From Actinoplanes oblitus (GTDB lineage Bacteria; Actinomycetota; Actinomycetes; Mycobacteriales; Micromonosporaceae): a DNA stretch of 64,000 bases. The number at the start of each line of letters is the position of its first letter. The first letter of the stretch is position 1. Below the pieces are notes generated by a model, which saw nothing but the letters and a program-made list of their open reading frames with translations, was not told where the DNA came from and did not search any database. Location of the stretch: assembly GCF_030252345.1 (NCBI RefSeq), contig NZ_CP126980.1:8193501-8257500 (forward strand), read 5' to 3'. Shown here one piece after another: positions 15,182 through 24,428 of this stretch. The translations under genes and the position numbers were made by a program.

Positions 15182-16351
15182 ATGCTGACCGACGTGGATC
15201 TGCCCGCGCCCGGACTGCTCTGGACCCGCTGGGCGGCGCTGAGTGCCGCGATGACCGGCATCGACCGAGGTGAGCTGTGGTCCATCGACGAGCGCGGCGC
15301 CCGGCGCGACGACCCGGACCTCGGCTGGGCCCGGTTCGCCCTGCTCGACGGCCGGCGCGCGGTGCTGTACGGCGCCCGTCACGACCAGCACGCCGGCACC
15401 GATCCCGCCGCCGACCCGCTCACCGGCGCGCCGGACTGGCTGCCCTGGGCGGAGCTGACCCCGCTGGCCGAGAGCGGCCGGCTGGGCTTCGTGATCTGGC
15501 ACGAGAGCGGCCGCTGGTCCCGGGTGCGTTACCCGCATCACCACGACGACGGGACGGCCGAGCTGCTGGCGCCGCTGCTGAGCGAGCAGCAGACGGTGAC
15601 CGCGCTGCGCGCCGCCGCGCCACCGGCCGAGCTGCGCGGCCTGCGTGAGGTCGCCGCCGAGCTGCTGCACGCCGCGATCCGCGGTGAGGTGGGCGCCGGG
15701 CACTTCGACGAGTTGCTCGGCGAGTCCGCTGATCTCCAGGCCGCGCTGAGCGCCGCGGCGCGGGGCGGGATCGTGCCGGGCACCCGGCCGCCGCGGATCG
15801 AGCCCGGCCGGCGCCCGCCGATGCGCCGGGTCCGCCTGCTCAGCCAGGGCGAGCACGACCGGCTGGTGTGGGCCGCCATGCACGAGGCGACCGAGTTGCG
15901 CCGGCCCGCCCCGCCGGACACCGACGAGCTCGGCGCGCTGGTGCACTGGCTGCAGGAACGCGCGCCGGGCGGGGACGGGCGGTGCTCGCTGCTGGCGTAC
16001 GCGGACGCCACCAGCTTCAGCGCGCAACCCGGTGAGCACCCGCCCGCCGATCGGCCGGGCGAGGAGCGGTACGCCGGGTTCCGCCGCCTCACCGAGCTGG
16101 TCCGGGCGCTGCGCCGGGCCGAGTCCGACCCGCGCTACGGCCGGTGGCTGTTCCTGCGGGTGGAGACCAGCGCCACCAAGTTCCGGGTCCAGCGCTGCTA
16201 CGACTCGTGGCCGGCCTGGTGGCACGACGACGGGGTGTCCGGCCCGTGGCGCACCAACCTGCAGGAGGAGATGGAGGCGCGGGGCCCGCAGTGGCGCCCG
16301 TCCTGGACGCCACTGCTGGACCCCGAGGTCGCCTACCGCCCCACGTCCTGA
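15182..16351 (+). CDS. Unknown cytoplasmic protein
   Basis: 389 residues, not recognised. There are no membrane spans or signal peptide. It is rich in Trp, Arg and Glu. The C-terminal third has a compact aromatic block (FRVQRCYDSWPAWWHDDGVS and GPWRTNLQEEMEARGPQWRP) resembling the conserved tail of some bacterial immunity or SUKH/DUF proteins, but no family is claimed. It contains many charged helices and one Pro/Arg-rich hinge (PGTRPPRIEPGRRPPMRR). It ends 7 bases before the convergent glucanase gene. A role as a stand-alone immunity or stress protein is conceivable but unsupported. Confidence 0.7.
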   Translation: MLTDVDLPAPGLLWTRWAALSAAMTGIDRGELWSIDERGARRDDPDLGWARFALLDGRRAVLYGARHDQHAGTDPAADPLTGAPDWLPWAELTPLAESGRLGFVIWHESGRWSRVRYPHHHDDGTAELLAPLLSEQQTVTALRAAAPPAELRGLREVAAELLHAAIRGEVGAGHFDELLGESADLQAALSAAARGGIVPGTRPPRIEPGRRPPMRRVRLLSQGEHDRLVWAAMHEATELRRPAPPDTDELGALVHWLQERAPGGDGRCSLLAYADATSFSAQPGEHPPADRPGEERYAGFRRLTELVRALRRAESDPRYGRWLFLRVETSATKFRVQRCYDSWPAWWHDDGVSGPWRTNLQEEMEARGPQWRPSWTPLLDPEVAYRPTS

Positions 16352-16358
16352 CCCTCGA

Positions 16359-17990
16359 TCAGAACGGGGTGAAGGTGATCGCGGCGGTGCGCGGGTCGCC
16401 GTCGTGCACCAGCGACTCCTGGTTCAGCACGTCGTCGAAGGCGAACGCGTACGCCTTGCCGTCGACCATGTTCCGGTGGATCACCTTGGCGTACAGGTTG
16501 GCCGGGTCACCCTGGTAGAAGTCGGCCGCCGTGCCGCTCGGCTGGACGTCGAGCCGGCCCAGCGTGGTGCGCTGCAGGGCGGCGCAGAGGGTCCGCGCGA
16601 TCGGCCCGACCACCTGGTCGTTGGGCGCGCCGAGGGCACCGTCGCAGCCCCACACGTTGGCGGTCGACGGCTTGGTGAACGAGGCGACCGTCCGGCCACC
16701 GCCATCGGTGAAGCTCATCACGTCACCGTTCGTGCGGCCCACGTACCGCACGTCCGGGCGGTCGGTGAACGGCGTGACGATCAGGTCCTTCCTCGCGTAC
16801 GCCGCCCAGGCGCTCGCGATGTAGGAGTCGAGGTAGGTGGCGCTCATCAGCCCGGCGTCGGCCGCCTTGCCGGGGGCCAGCACCCGCAGCACCGTCCCGT
16901 CGGCCCGGGTGACCACGCTCTTGGCGAACGCCGGGCTCGCCTTGACCGCGTCGATCACCCGCTGCCGGCCGTTGGCGCGCACCTCGCCGGTCGCGCTGGT
17001 CACGCCGCTGCCGCCGGTGACGCTGACGATGTGCGGCACCGCGAACATGTCGACCTGCGAGCTGTTCAGCCACAGCCCTGACGCGTTGACGGTGAACTCG
17101 CTCCAGTCGAAGAGGATGTCGTGGTTCGGGTCGCCGCCGGCCCACGGCGCGGGCTGCACCACGCCGTTCGTGGTGAGCCGGAAGTCGAGCTTCCGGCCGA
17201 AGGAGAAGTAGAGCCGGCCGGAGATGTTCCGGGGGACCCGGATCGTGGTGCTGGCACCGGTGGCCGGGCCGGGGATCGAGACGTCCGGCGCGCTCACCGG
17301 CACCGCGGCGCCACCGGTCCAGGCGGTGAACGTGCCCGCCTTGTCGACGTAGCCCAGCTTGCCGGTGTCCAGGTTGACGCCGAGGACGTAGAGGTGCACG
17401 GCGTCACCGCGGCCGGTCTTGTTGGTGACGGTGACCGGGAGCAGCTTCTCCTTGGGCGCAACCGTCGTGGCGGCCGGCTTCGCCGGCTCCGCGGTCGTGG
17501 TCGGTGCCGCGGTCGGGGCCGGCGCGGCGGTCCTGGTGGGCGTCGCGGTCACCGCCGGGGCGAGGCTGGTGACGGTCGGCGCCGGGACGGTCGTCTCGCC
17601 ACCGCCGCAGGGCCGGCCGTTGAGGGTGCAGTTGACCGGCTGCCCACCGGCGCCGACAAAGCCGAACGTCACCTTTCCGCCGACCGGAACGGCGCCGTTC
17701 CAGCTACTGTTCGTGAATGTGCGGTGACTGCCGTCGGCGGCCATCCGGGCATCCCAGAAACTGCCGACGGTGGCTCCGGCGGGGAGGTCGAATTCGACTT
17801 TCCATGACGTCATGGCGGACGTTCCGGCGTTGCTCACGACCACCTCGTCCTGCCAGCCGGTGCCCCAGTCGGAGACCGTACGCAGGGATGCCGTGGCCGC
17901 GGAGGCCGAAGCGGGCAGCGCGAACCAGGCGGTGCCGAGTGCCGCAACGGTCGCCAGCGAGGTGAGCAACAACGTTCTTTTCCGGCGCAT
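16359..17990 (-). CDS. Secreted CBM2 + GH64 beta-1,3-glucanase
   Basis: 543 residues with GGAGG nine bases before the start. A signal peptide (MRRKRTLLLTSLATVAALG...ASASA) is followed by a family-2 carbohydrate-binding module (about 33-130; TVSDWGTGWQDEVVVSN, FTNSSWNGAVPVGG, CTLNGRPCGG), a long Thr/Ala/Pro linker and a GH64 domain (about 180-543). The catalytic region is FDWSEFTVNASGLWLNSSQV followed by DMF, which places the GH64 Glu and Asp. GH64 enzymes release laminaripentaose from beta-1,3-glucan, so the likely targets are fungal walls or callose. It stands alone; its upstream region is AT-richer with no clear operator. Confidence 0.9.
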   Translation of the reverse strand: MRRKRTLLLTSLATVAALGTAWFALPASASAATASLRTVSDWGTGWQDEVVVSNAGTSAMTSWKVEFDLPAGATVGSFWDARMAADGSHRTFTNSSWNGAVPVGGKVTFGFVGAGGQPVNCTLNGRPCGGGETTVPAPTVTSLAPAVTATPTRTAAPAPTAAPTTTAEPAKPAATTVAPKEKLLPVTVTNKTGRGDAVHLYVLGVNLDTGKLGYVDKAGTFTAWTGGAAVPVSAPDVSIPGPATGASTTIRVPRNISGRLYFSFGRKLDFRLTTNGVVQPAPWAGGDPNHDILFDWSEFTVNASGLWLNSSQVDMFAVPHIVSVTGGSGVTSATGEVRANGRQRVIDAVKASPAFAKSVVTRADGTVLRVLAPGKAADAGLMSATYLDSYIASAWAAYARKDLIVTPFTDRPDVRYVGRTNGDVMSFTDGGGRTVASFTKPSTANVWGCDGALGAPNDQVVGPIARTLCAALQRTTLGRLDVQPSGTAADFYQGDPANLYAKVIHRNMVDGKAYAFAFDDVLNQESLVHDGDPRTAAITFTPF

Positions 17991-17999
17991 CAGAAATCG

Positions 18000-18280
18000 C
18001 CTCCGGGGAAGATGGGATCGGGGGATTCCCAGTATGGAAACAGTCCGCGGAAATCGACGGGTTGTTTAAGGTTCCGTTAACGTGACGTCTTTTCCGGACC
18101 GGGATAACAGTTTCCGCGAGATTTTTCCGGAGGGGGGACTGCGCGAGCCATGACGGGCGGGCTATCGTACGGATTCAGTGTCCACAGGCAGCTTCAGCAA
18201 GTCTTTGGCGCGTAACTGACCAGTCAAACCACCGAATCCGTCGTCAGTCGGATCGCCAATCCACCGCACCGGGAGGTCGG
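18000..18280. promoter_or_regulatory. Divergent promoter region of glucanase and SIS-domain gene
   Basis: No gene. It contains the AT-richer stretch around 18058-18082 (GTTTAAGGTTCCGTTAAC) near the glucanase side and a small dyad TGACCAGTCA at 18217-18226 on the SIS-gene side. Neither can be assigned to a regulator. Confidence 0.3.
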
Positions 18281-19285
18281 ATGACCAACGCACTCGACAC
18301 GATGATCGCCGCACAGCCCGCCGCCCTGGAGGCGCTCGCCGATCCGGAGCCGACGGCGAGACCGGCGGCGCTCCTCGACGCGGCCACCCGGATCTGGCTG
18401 GTCGGCACCGGCACCAGCCAGCACGCCGCCGAGCTCGGCGCGGACGCGCTGCTCGACGCCGGGCGGGATGCCCGCTGGGTTCCGGCGGCCGGCTTCACCG
18501 ACCGGCTGCTGCGCCCGGGCGACGCGGTAGTGGTGATCAGCCACACCGGACAGACCGCCTACGCGCTGCGGGCCCGCCGGATCGCCCTCGGCGCCGGCGC
18601 GCCGCTGCTCACCATCGCCGGGCCGGACGCCGGAGCGGGCGAGAAGTCCGAGCCGGCCCCGATGAGCGGGCAGCGGGCCGAGACGGTTCGCACCCCGGTG
18701 GCCGAGACCTCGGAGACCTACACGGTGAGTTACACCGCGGCGCTGGCGGTCCTCGCGCAGCTCGCGCACCACCTCGGCGCGCCCGGGTGCGGGCCGGAGG
18801 CGATCCGGGCGGCCGCCGGGCGGGTGCGGGCGGTGCTGGACTCCCCCGAGCCGGCCGAGGTCCCGATTCCCGGGCGGGCGATGGCGATCACCGGCCCGGG
18901 CGCCTGGTCGGTGACCGCCCGGGAGGGCGCGCTGAAGATCCGGGAGGGCGCCCGGATCCTGTGCGAGGGCTTCGACCCGGAGCGGCTGCTGCACGGCGCC
19001 GCGGTGCCCTACACCTCCGCCGACGCACTGCTGGTGCTGCAACCGGCGGCGGATCCGGACGGGCTGACCGCCGCGGTGGCCGACGCCGCCCGGCAGGCGG
19101 GCCTGCATGTCTCGACGCTCGCCGAGCCACCGTCCGCACTGCCCGGCCTGCTGGCGCAGATCCCGATGACGGTGCGGCTCCAGCTCCTCGCCCTGCGCTT
19201 CGCCCGGATGCGCGGTCAGAACGCCGACCTGGCGATCACCGGCCCCTGGGCGGAACCGTCCCTGTGGCGCCTGGGCGCACCCTGA
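18281..19285 (+). CDS. SIS-domain sugar isomerase/deaminase-like protein
   Basis: 334 residues with GGGAGG four bases before the ATG. It has two SIS domains like the isomerase half of GlmS: WLVGTGTSQHAAELGADALL and VVVISHTGQT (phosphosugar-binding Ser/Thr loop) in the first, ITGPGAWSVTAREGALKIRE and HGAAVPYTSADALLVL in the second. Proteins of this type (AgaS/FrlB/GlmS-like) act on amino-sugar or glycated amino-acid phosphates. The glutaminase domain of GlmS is absent, so it does not make glucosamine-6-P from glutamine. No sugar operon surrounds it. It is terminated by the long hairpin at 19476. Confidence 0.82.
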   Translation: MTNALDTMIAAQPAALEALADPEPTARPAALLDAATRIWLVGTGTSQHAAELGADALLDAGRDARWVPAAGFTDRLLRPGDAVVVISHTGQTAYALRARRIALGAGAPLLTIAGPDAGAGEKSEPAPMSGQRAETVRTPVAETSETYTVSYTAALAVLAQLAHHLGAPGCGPEAIRAAAGRVRAVLDSPEPAEVPIPGRAMAITGPGAWSVTAREGALKIREGARILCEGFDPERLLHGAAVPYTSADALLVLQPAADPDGLTAAVADAARQAGLHVSTLAEPPSALPGLLAQIPMTVRLQLLALRFARMRGQNADLAITGPWAEPSLWRLGAP

Positions 19286-19475
19286 CCCACCCGGAACACC
19301 ATCCTCGCTGCCGCGATGCCGCCCGATTGTCCGCGGATCCTTCTCCGGTACGACTCGGAGTCCCGTGCTCATCGGCTCGCGATGTAGCGGCCCACTCCGG
19401 ACCGCGGCGCGTGTCGTGCGGGTTCGCTCGGCGCACGCGACGCTCCGGCCCCCGCACGACCGCGACGCGCCCCGG

Positions 19476-19536
19476 CCCTGGCTGGTCGTCACGGTGGTGT
19501 CCAGGCCCGGGACACCACCGTGCGGACCAGCCAGGG
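19476..19536. terminator. Long bidirectional terminator hairpin
   Basis: The arms run CCCTGGCTGGTC-(GT)-CACGGTGGTGTCC and the complementary right half, with only a 2x2 internal mismatch and a loop of about six bases. At about 27 bp it is the longest stem in the window. It lies between the convergent SIS gene and the arabinofuranosidase gene. Confidence 0.85.
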
Positions 19537-19551
19537 CGCGCGGTCGGTGAG

Positions 19552-21078
19552 TCAGGGGCAGGTCAGGCGCAGGGCGGTCCAGGAGACCCGGGGCAGGACC
19601 AGGGTGACGGTGGCTCCGCCGGTCGTGACGGCGCCGGTCGGGATGTCGGCGGTGGGGCGGAGGGTGACGCGGTCCGGGGCGTCCTTGGTGTTGGCGGCCC
19701 GGACGTCGTCGTCGGTGAGGGTCCAGGAGTCGGCGACGACCAGCGGCTCGCCGAAGGCGGACAGGTCCACAGTGAACTCGACCGGATCGGCGACGTCCCG
19801 GTTGACCACGAAGACGGTGACGTCACCGGTCGCGGCGTCGTGGGTGGCGACCGCGTCCACCAGGGCGGCCTCGCCGTACTTGGCGGTCTGGTAGGTCGGG
19901 CCGTCGATCCGGGTCTCCAGCACGTCGCCCTTGGCGAGCGCCGCGGTCCGCGCGAACGGGTGGAAGATGGTCTGCCGCCAGGCCGGGCCGCCGGGCTCGG
20001 TCATGATCGGGGCGATCACGTTGACCAGTTGGGCCTGGCAGGCGGCGGTGACCCGGTCGCTGTGCCGGAGCAGCGAGATCAGCAGGTTGCCGACCACCAC
20101 CGCGTCGGCCACGTTGTACTGGTCCTCGATGACCCGCGGGGCGACCTCCCATTCCTGGGGCAGCGGGGCGTTCTGGAACCGGGAGAGGTACCAGACGTTC
20201 CACTCGTCGAACGAGAGGTTGATCTTCTTGGTGCTCTTCAGCCGCGCCCCGACGGCGTCGGCGGTGGCGACGATGCTGTTCACGAAGTGGTCCATGTCGA
20301 CAGCGCTGGCCAGGAACGAACCCAGGTCGCCGTCCTGCTCCTCGTAGTACGCGTGGCAGGAGACGTACTCGACCACGTCGTACGCGTGCTCCAGCACCGT
20401 CGACTCCCAGGCGCCGAAGGTCGGCATCGACGAGCTGGAGCTGCCGCAGGCGACCAGCTCCAGATCCGGCTCGGCGGACTTGAGCGCGCGGGCCGTCGAC
20501 GCGGCGAGCAGGCCGTACTCCTCGGCGGTCTTGTGCCCGGTCTGCCAGGGGCCGTCCAGCTCGTTGCCGAGGCACCAGATCTTGACGCCGTACGGCTTCT
20601 CCGCCCCGTTCGCCCGGCGCCGCTCGGAGAGCGCGGTGCCCTCCGGGTGGTTGACGTACTCGTGCACGTCGAGCGCCTCCTGGACGCCGCGGGTGCCGAG
20701 GTTGACCGCGTACATGATCTCCACGTCGGCCTTCTCGGCCCACTTGGCGAACTCGTCGATGCCCACCTCGTTCGTCTCGATGCTGCGCCAGGCCAGGTCG
20801 CGGCGGCGGGGGCGCTGCTCACGCGGCCCGATCCCGTCCTCCCAGCGGTATCCGGAGACGAAGTTGCCGCCCGGATAGCGCACCATGCTCACGCCCAGCT
20901 CGCGGGCCAGCGCCAGCACGTCGGTACGGAAGCCGTCCTCGTCGGCGCTCGGGTGGCCCGGCTCGTAGATGCCGGTGTAGACGCAGCGGCCCATGTGCTC
21001 GACGAACGACCCGAAGGTGCGGCGGTTGACGGGGGCCACGACGGCAGCCGGATGCAATGCGACTCGCGCACGAAGCAT
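19552..21078 (-). CDS. GH51 alpha-L-arabinofuranosidase
   Basis: 508 residues with AAGGGA upstream of the ATG. The GH51 barrel is recognised by FGSFVEHMGRCVYTGIYEPG, VRYPGGNFVSGYRWEDGIGP, the acid/base Glu in CLGNELDGPWQ (about E173) and the nucleophile Glu in SFDEWNVWY (about E292). A C-terminal beta domain follows. There is no signal peptide, so it works inside the cell on imported arabino-oligosaccharides. It is the last gene of the operon binding protein - permease - permease - arabinofuranosidase, 28 bases after the second permease, and is likely controlled by the divergent LacI regulator. Confidence 0.95.
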   Translation of the reverse strand: MLRARVALHPAAVVAPVNRRTFGSFVEHMGRCVYTGIYEPGHPSADEDGFRTDVLALARELGVSMVRYPGGNFVSGYRWEDGIGPREQRPRRRDLAWRSIETNEVGIDEFAKWAEKADVEIMYAVNLGTRGVQEALDVHEYVNHPEGTALSERRRANGAEKPYGVKIWCLGNELDGPWQTGHKTAEEYGLLAASTARALKSAEPDLELVACGSSSSSMPTFGAWESTVLEHAYDVVEYVSCHAYYEEQDGDLGSFLASAVDMDHFVNSIVATADAVGARLKSTKKINLSFDEWNVWYLSRFQNAPLPQEWEVAPRVIEDQYNVADAVVVGNLLISLLRHSDRVTAACQAQLVNVIAPIMTEPGGPAWRQTIFHPFARTAALAKGDVLETRIDGPTYQTAKYGEAALVDAVATHDAATGDVTVFVVNRDVADPVEFTVDLSAFGEPLVVADSWTLTDDDVRAANTKDAPDRVTLRPTADIPTGAVTTGGATVTLVLPRVSWTALRLTCP

Positions 21079-21106
21079 TTTGTTCCCTTTGATGGAGATA
21101 GGAAGC

Positions 21107-21958
21107 TTATTTGACGGCGCCGATGGTCAGGCCACCGCGCCAGTACCGCTGCAGGAGCAGGAAGGCGGCGATCAGCGGCACGATGGCCACCAGGGCGCCC
21201 GTCACGATCACGTTGAACAGCGCCTCGCCGCCGTTGCCGAGGGTGGCCGACATGTACCAGGTACGCAGCCCGACCGTCAGCGGGAAGAGATGGTCGTCGC
21301 TGAGCATCACCAGCGGCAGGAAGAAGTTGTTCCACGACGCGACCATCGAGAACAGCAGCACGGTGACCAGGGCCGGCCGCATCGCCGGCAGCGCCACGCT
21401 GGTGAACACCCGCAGCTCGCCGGCGCCGTCGATGCGGGCCGCCTCGAGCATCTCGTCCGGCACCGACTCGTGCGTGTAGACGCGCAGCAGGTAGACCCCG
21501 AACGGGTTGAGCAGCGACGGCAGGATCACCGCCCAGATCGAGTCGACCAGACCGGCCTTCGACATGAGCAGGTAGGTGGGCAGCACCAGCGCGGTGGCCG
21601 GGACCATGATCAGACCCAGCAGGAGGGCGAACAGTTTCGTACGCCCGGGGAAGCGCAGTTTCGCGAAGGCGTACCCGGCGAGCGCCGAGACGGCCGTCGC
21701 GCCGACCCCGCTGACCACCGCGTACAGGGCGGAGTTGCGCAGCCAGACCAGGTAGATCCCGTTCTCCTGGGAGAACACCGTCCGCAGGTTGTCGACCAGG
21801 TGGAAGTCGGAGAACCACAGCGGGGCGGAGAGGAACAGCCCGTCGTTGTCCTTGGTCGCGGCGACCAGCAGCCACCAGAACGGCAGCAGGAAGTAGATCG
21901 CCATCACGCCCATCACCAGGTGCGGGACGATGCCGGCGCGCTCTTTCGTCGGGTTCAC
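21107..21958 (-). CDS. ABC sugar transporter permease (MalG-type)
   Basis: 283 residues from the GTG at 21958, which overlaps the stop of the first permease (GTGA). Six hydrophobic segments are present, and the inner-membrane EAA loop is seen as EMLEAARIDGAGELRVFTSV. The N terminus IVPHLVMGVMAIYFLLPFWW is typical of MalG-type permeases. It pairs with the permease encoded upstream to carry arabino-oligosaccharides. No ATPase gene is in the operon; such CUT1 systems in actinobacteria usually share a MsiK-type ATPase encoded elsewhere. Confidence 0.93.
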   Translation of the reverse strand: MNPTKERAGIVPHLVMGVMAIYFLLPFWWLLVAATKDNDGLFLSAPLWFSDFHLVDNLRTVFSQENGIYLVWLRNSALYAVVSGVGATAVSALAGYAFAKLRFPGRTKLFALLLGLIMVPATALVLPTYLLMSKAGLVDSIWAVILPSLLNPFGVYLLRVYTHESVPDEMLEAARIDGAGELRVFTSVALPAMRPALVTVLLFSMVASWNNFFLPLVMLSDDHLFPLTVGLRTWYMSATLGNGGEALFNVIVTGALVAIVPLIAAFLLLQRYWRGGLTIGAVK

Positions 21959-22881
21959 AGCGCGCTCCGTTTCCTGGTCGCGAAGAGGAAGAGGTACGAC
22001 CCGACGAAGACCACCGCGCCGAGCAGGAACGAGATCGCGGCCGAGTAGTTGTACTGCTGGAACGAGAACGCCTGGTTGAAGGCGTACACGTTGGGCGTGT
22101 AGTGCTGGGTGATCGAGCCCGGGTTGAGCGGCTGCAGGATCAGCGGCTCGGTGAAGAACTGCAGGGTGCCCAGGATGGTGAAGAGGGTGGCCAGGACGAT
22201 CGCCGAGGAGATCATCGGCGTCTTGATCCGCCAGGCGATCTGGGCCGGGCCGGCGCCGTCGATGCGCGCCGACTCGTAGACCTCCCGCGGCAGTCCCTGC
22301 AGCGCCGCGTACAGCACGATCATGTTGTAGCCGGCCCACTGCCAGGTCACCACGTTGCCGAGCGAGGCGAGCACCCAGGAGCTGGACAGGAAGTCGATGT
22401 GCAGCACGGAGCCGAGCGGGCCGGTGTCCTTGCTGTAGAGGAAGCCCCACATCAGGGTGCCGATCACCACCGGGACGGCGTACGGGACGAACGCGGCGAG
22501 CCGGAAGACCCGGGCGAACCGGGAGGTGGCATGGTCGATCAGCAGCGCCGCGAGCAGCGCGAGGCCGATCATCACCGGCGTCTGGATCAGCCCGAACACG
22601 ATCACCCGGAGCACGCCCTCGCGGACCAGCGGGTCCTTGAACGCCTGGGTGTAGTTCTCGAAGAGGGCGAAGTGCTCCCCCTCGATCAGGGTGGAGCGGT
22701 AGAGGCTGAGCTTGAACGCGTACGCCATCGGCAGCAGCAGGAACGCCACCAGCAGCACCACGAACGGGAGGACGAAGAGCCAGCCGGTCGCGGCCTCCCT
22801 GGCGTTCTTGACCGGCGACCGGCGGGCCGGGGGGCCCGCGGCCGCCGGAGCGGCCGCGGGTTTGGTCTGCACCTCGGTCAT
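21955..22881 (-). CDS. ABC sugar transporter permease (MalF-type)
   Basis: 308 residues from the ATG at 22881, overlapping the stop of the binding-protein gene (TAATG). A cytoplasmic Pro/Ala-rich N terminus is followed by six membrane spans. The EAA loop reads EVYESARIDGAGPAQIAWRI. The pattern FNQAFSFQQYNYSAAISFLL near the end is common in CUT1 first permeases. It is co-translated with both neighbours, which fixes its role in the same uptake complex. Confidence 0.93.
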   Translation of the reverse strand: MTEVQTKPAAAPAAAGPPARRSPVKNAREAATGWLFVLPFVVLLVAFLLLPMAYAFKLSLYRSTLIEGEHFALFENYTQAFKDPLVREGVLRVIVFGLIQTPVMIGLALLAALLIDHATSRFARVFRLAAFVPYAVPVVIGTLMWGFLYSKDTGPLGSVLHIDFLSSSWVLASLGNVVTWQWAGYNMIVLYAALQGLPREVYESARIDGAGPAQIAWRIKTPMISSAIVLATLFTILGTLQFFTEPLILQPLNPGSITQHYTPNVYAFNQAFSFQQYNYSAAISFLLGAVVFVGSYLFLFATRKRSAL

Positions 22882-24221
22882 TACTGAACCTTGAAGCCCT
22901 GCTGGGTGGCGTACTGGGTGACGTTGGCCTGCGCGGTGTCCAGCGCCGCGGTCCACGAGGTCTTCTTCTCGATGGCGCCGTTGATCCCGGTGGTCAGCTG
23001 GTTGAAGTTGTAGCTGTTGAACGGGCTCCAGCTGAACGGGGCGATCGCCTTGTAGGCCGGGACGAAGACGTCGTTGACGGTCTGGCCGCCGAAGAAGTCG
23101 TACTTCTTCTTCAGGAACGCGTCCGACTCGAGCACCGGGGTGGCGGTCGGGAACAGGTACGCCTCGTCGATGCCGATCTTCCAGGCGCCGGTGTTCTTCG
23201 CGCCGTAGATCTCCATGGCGACCTTGGTGGCGGCCTGCGGGTTCTTCGCCTGGTCGGTTACCGCGAACGACGAGCCGCCCCAGTCACCCTGCGCGTCGGC
23301 GCCGGCGGTCCACTGCGGCAGCGGGGCCGCGCGCCACTTGCCGGCGGTCGTCTTGGCCACGCTGGCCAGGTAGCCCGGGCCCCAGCCGGCGGCCAGGTAG
23401 GTGACGTACTTGCCGGAGCCGAGCCCGTTGTAGAAGTCGGTGGTGCCGTACGCCTTGGTGTCGGCGAGGCCGCCGGTGACCATGCCCTCCCAGTACGACA
23501 TGACCTGCTTGGCCGGCGCGTCGTTCACCGCGATGCCGATGTTCGACGGGTTCGCCGTGTCATACGCGTACGGCTTGCTCCCCGCCTGCCAGGTGAGGCC
23601 GGTCATGAAGCCGCCGTCGTTGCCACCGAAGTCGGTGATGAACGCCTTGCCGGCCGAGGCGGTCTTCAGCTTCTCGGCCTGCGCCTTGTACTCGTCCCAG
23701 GTCTTCGGGATGGTCAGACCGTACTTGGCGAACAGATCCTCGCGGTAGAGCATCGCCATCGGGCCGGCGTCGACCGGGATGGCGTAGACCTTGTCGCCCT
23801 GGCTGACCTGCTTCCAGGCCCAGTCGACGTAACTCGACTTGAGGTCGTTGGCGCCGTACTTGCCCATGTCGACCAGGTGCTTGGTGAGCTGGTACGTGGG
23901 CAGTTCCTGGAACTCCAGCATGACCACGTCGGGCGCGCCCTTGCCGGCCTTGAGCGCGGTCTGCAGCTTGGTGTACTCGTCCTGGCCCGCGCCGGCGTTG
24001 GTCCACTCGATCTTGATGTCGGTGTGCGTGGAGTTGTAGAGGTCGACGACCTTCTGGAAGGACGGGTACCACGCCCAGACCTTCACCGTGACCGGGCCGC
24101 CGGTCTTGCCGCCGTCGCCGGAGGCGTCCGAGCCGCTGCCACAGGCGGCGAGAGTCAGTGCTGTCACAGCGGCGGCTGCCGCGGTTAGCGAGCGCCGTAG
24201 ACTAAACTTTCTGACGTTCAC
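22881..24221 (-). CDS. Sugar-binding lipoprotein of the ABC transporter
   Basis: 446 residues from the GTG at 24221, with GAGGA four bases upstream. A lipoprotein signal peptide (RRSLTAAAAAVTALTLAAC) puts the lipid anchor on the Cys of LAAC, followed by a Gly/Ser-rich linker. The rest is an extracellular solute-binding protein family 1 fold with VKVWAWYPSFQKVVDLYN, PDVVMLEFQELPTYQL and GGSSFAVTDQAKNPQAA. The operon's GH51 enzyme suggests arabinose-containing oligosaccharides as ligand. It is the first gene of the operon, and its promoter faces the LacI gene across an 18-bp operator. Confidence 0.93.
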   Translation of the reverse strand: MNVRKFSLRRSLTAAAAAVTALTLAACGSGSDASGDGGKTGGPVTVKVWAWYPSFQKVVDLYNSTHTDIKIEWTNAGAGQDEYTKLQTALKAGKGAPDVVMLEFQELPTYQLTKHLVDMGKYGANDLKSSYVDWAWKQVSQGDKVYAIPVDAGPMAMLYREDLFAKYGLTIPKTWDEYKAQAEKLKTASAGKAFITDFGGNDGGFMTGLTWQAGSKPYAYDTANPSNIGIAVNDAPAKQVMSYWEGMVTGGLADTKAYGTTDFYNGLGSGKYVTYLAAGWGPGYLASVAKTTAGKWRAAPLPQWTAGADAQGDWGGSSFAVTDQAKNPQAATKVAMEIYGAKNTGAWKIGIDEAYLFPTATPVLESDAFLKKKYDFFGGQTVNDVFVPAYKAIAPFSWSPFNSYNFNQLTTGINGAIEKKTSWTAALDTAQANVTQYATQQGFKVQ

Positions 24222-24338
24222 TGGGTCCTCACAGATTCGTATCCAGTTGATCGGATCAGAAGGGCCGGCCTCCGGTGCTGGCACACCGGAGGTCGGCAAC
24301 TCAAGCTCTTCACTTTTCGCGAAACCTTGTTGCTACGC

Positions 24339-24356
24339 TTTTGCAGCGCTGCAAAA
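24339..24356. promoter_or_regulatory. LacI-family operator, perfect 18-bp palindrome
   Basis: TTTTGCAGCGCTGCAAAA is a perfect palindrome in the 207-bp gap between the transporter operon and its divergent LacI-family regulator. The centre AGCGCT is typical of LacI-family sites. A second small palindrome TTTCGCGAAA lies about 20 bases to the left. It is the obvious operator for control of both directions. Confidence 0.8.
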
Positions 24357-24428
24357 CAGCATGCACGGACGTCCAATCGACGGCAAGGGGTAACCTGCCG
24401 GAAACTTGGCGCGGCAGAGGGGGCACCA

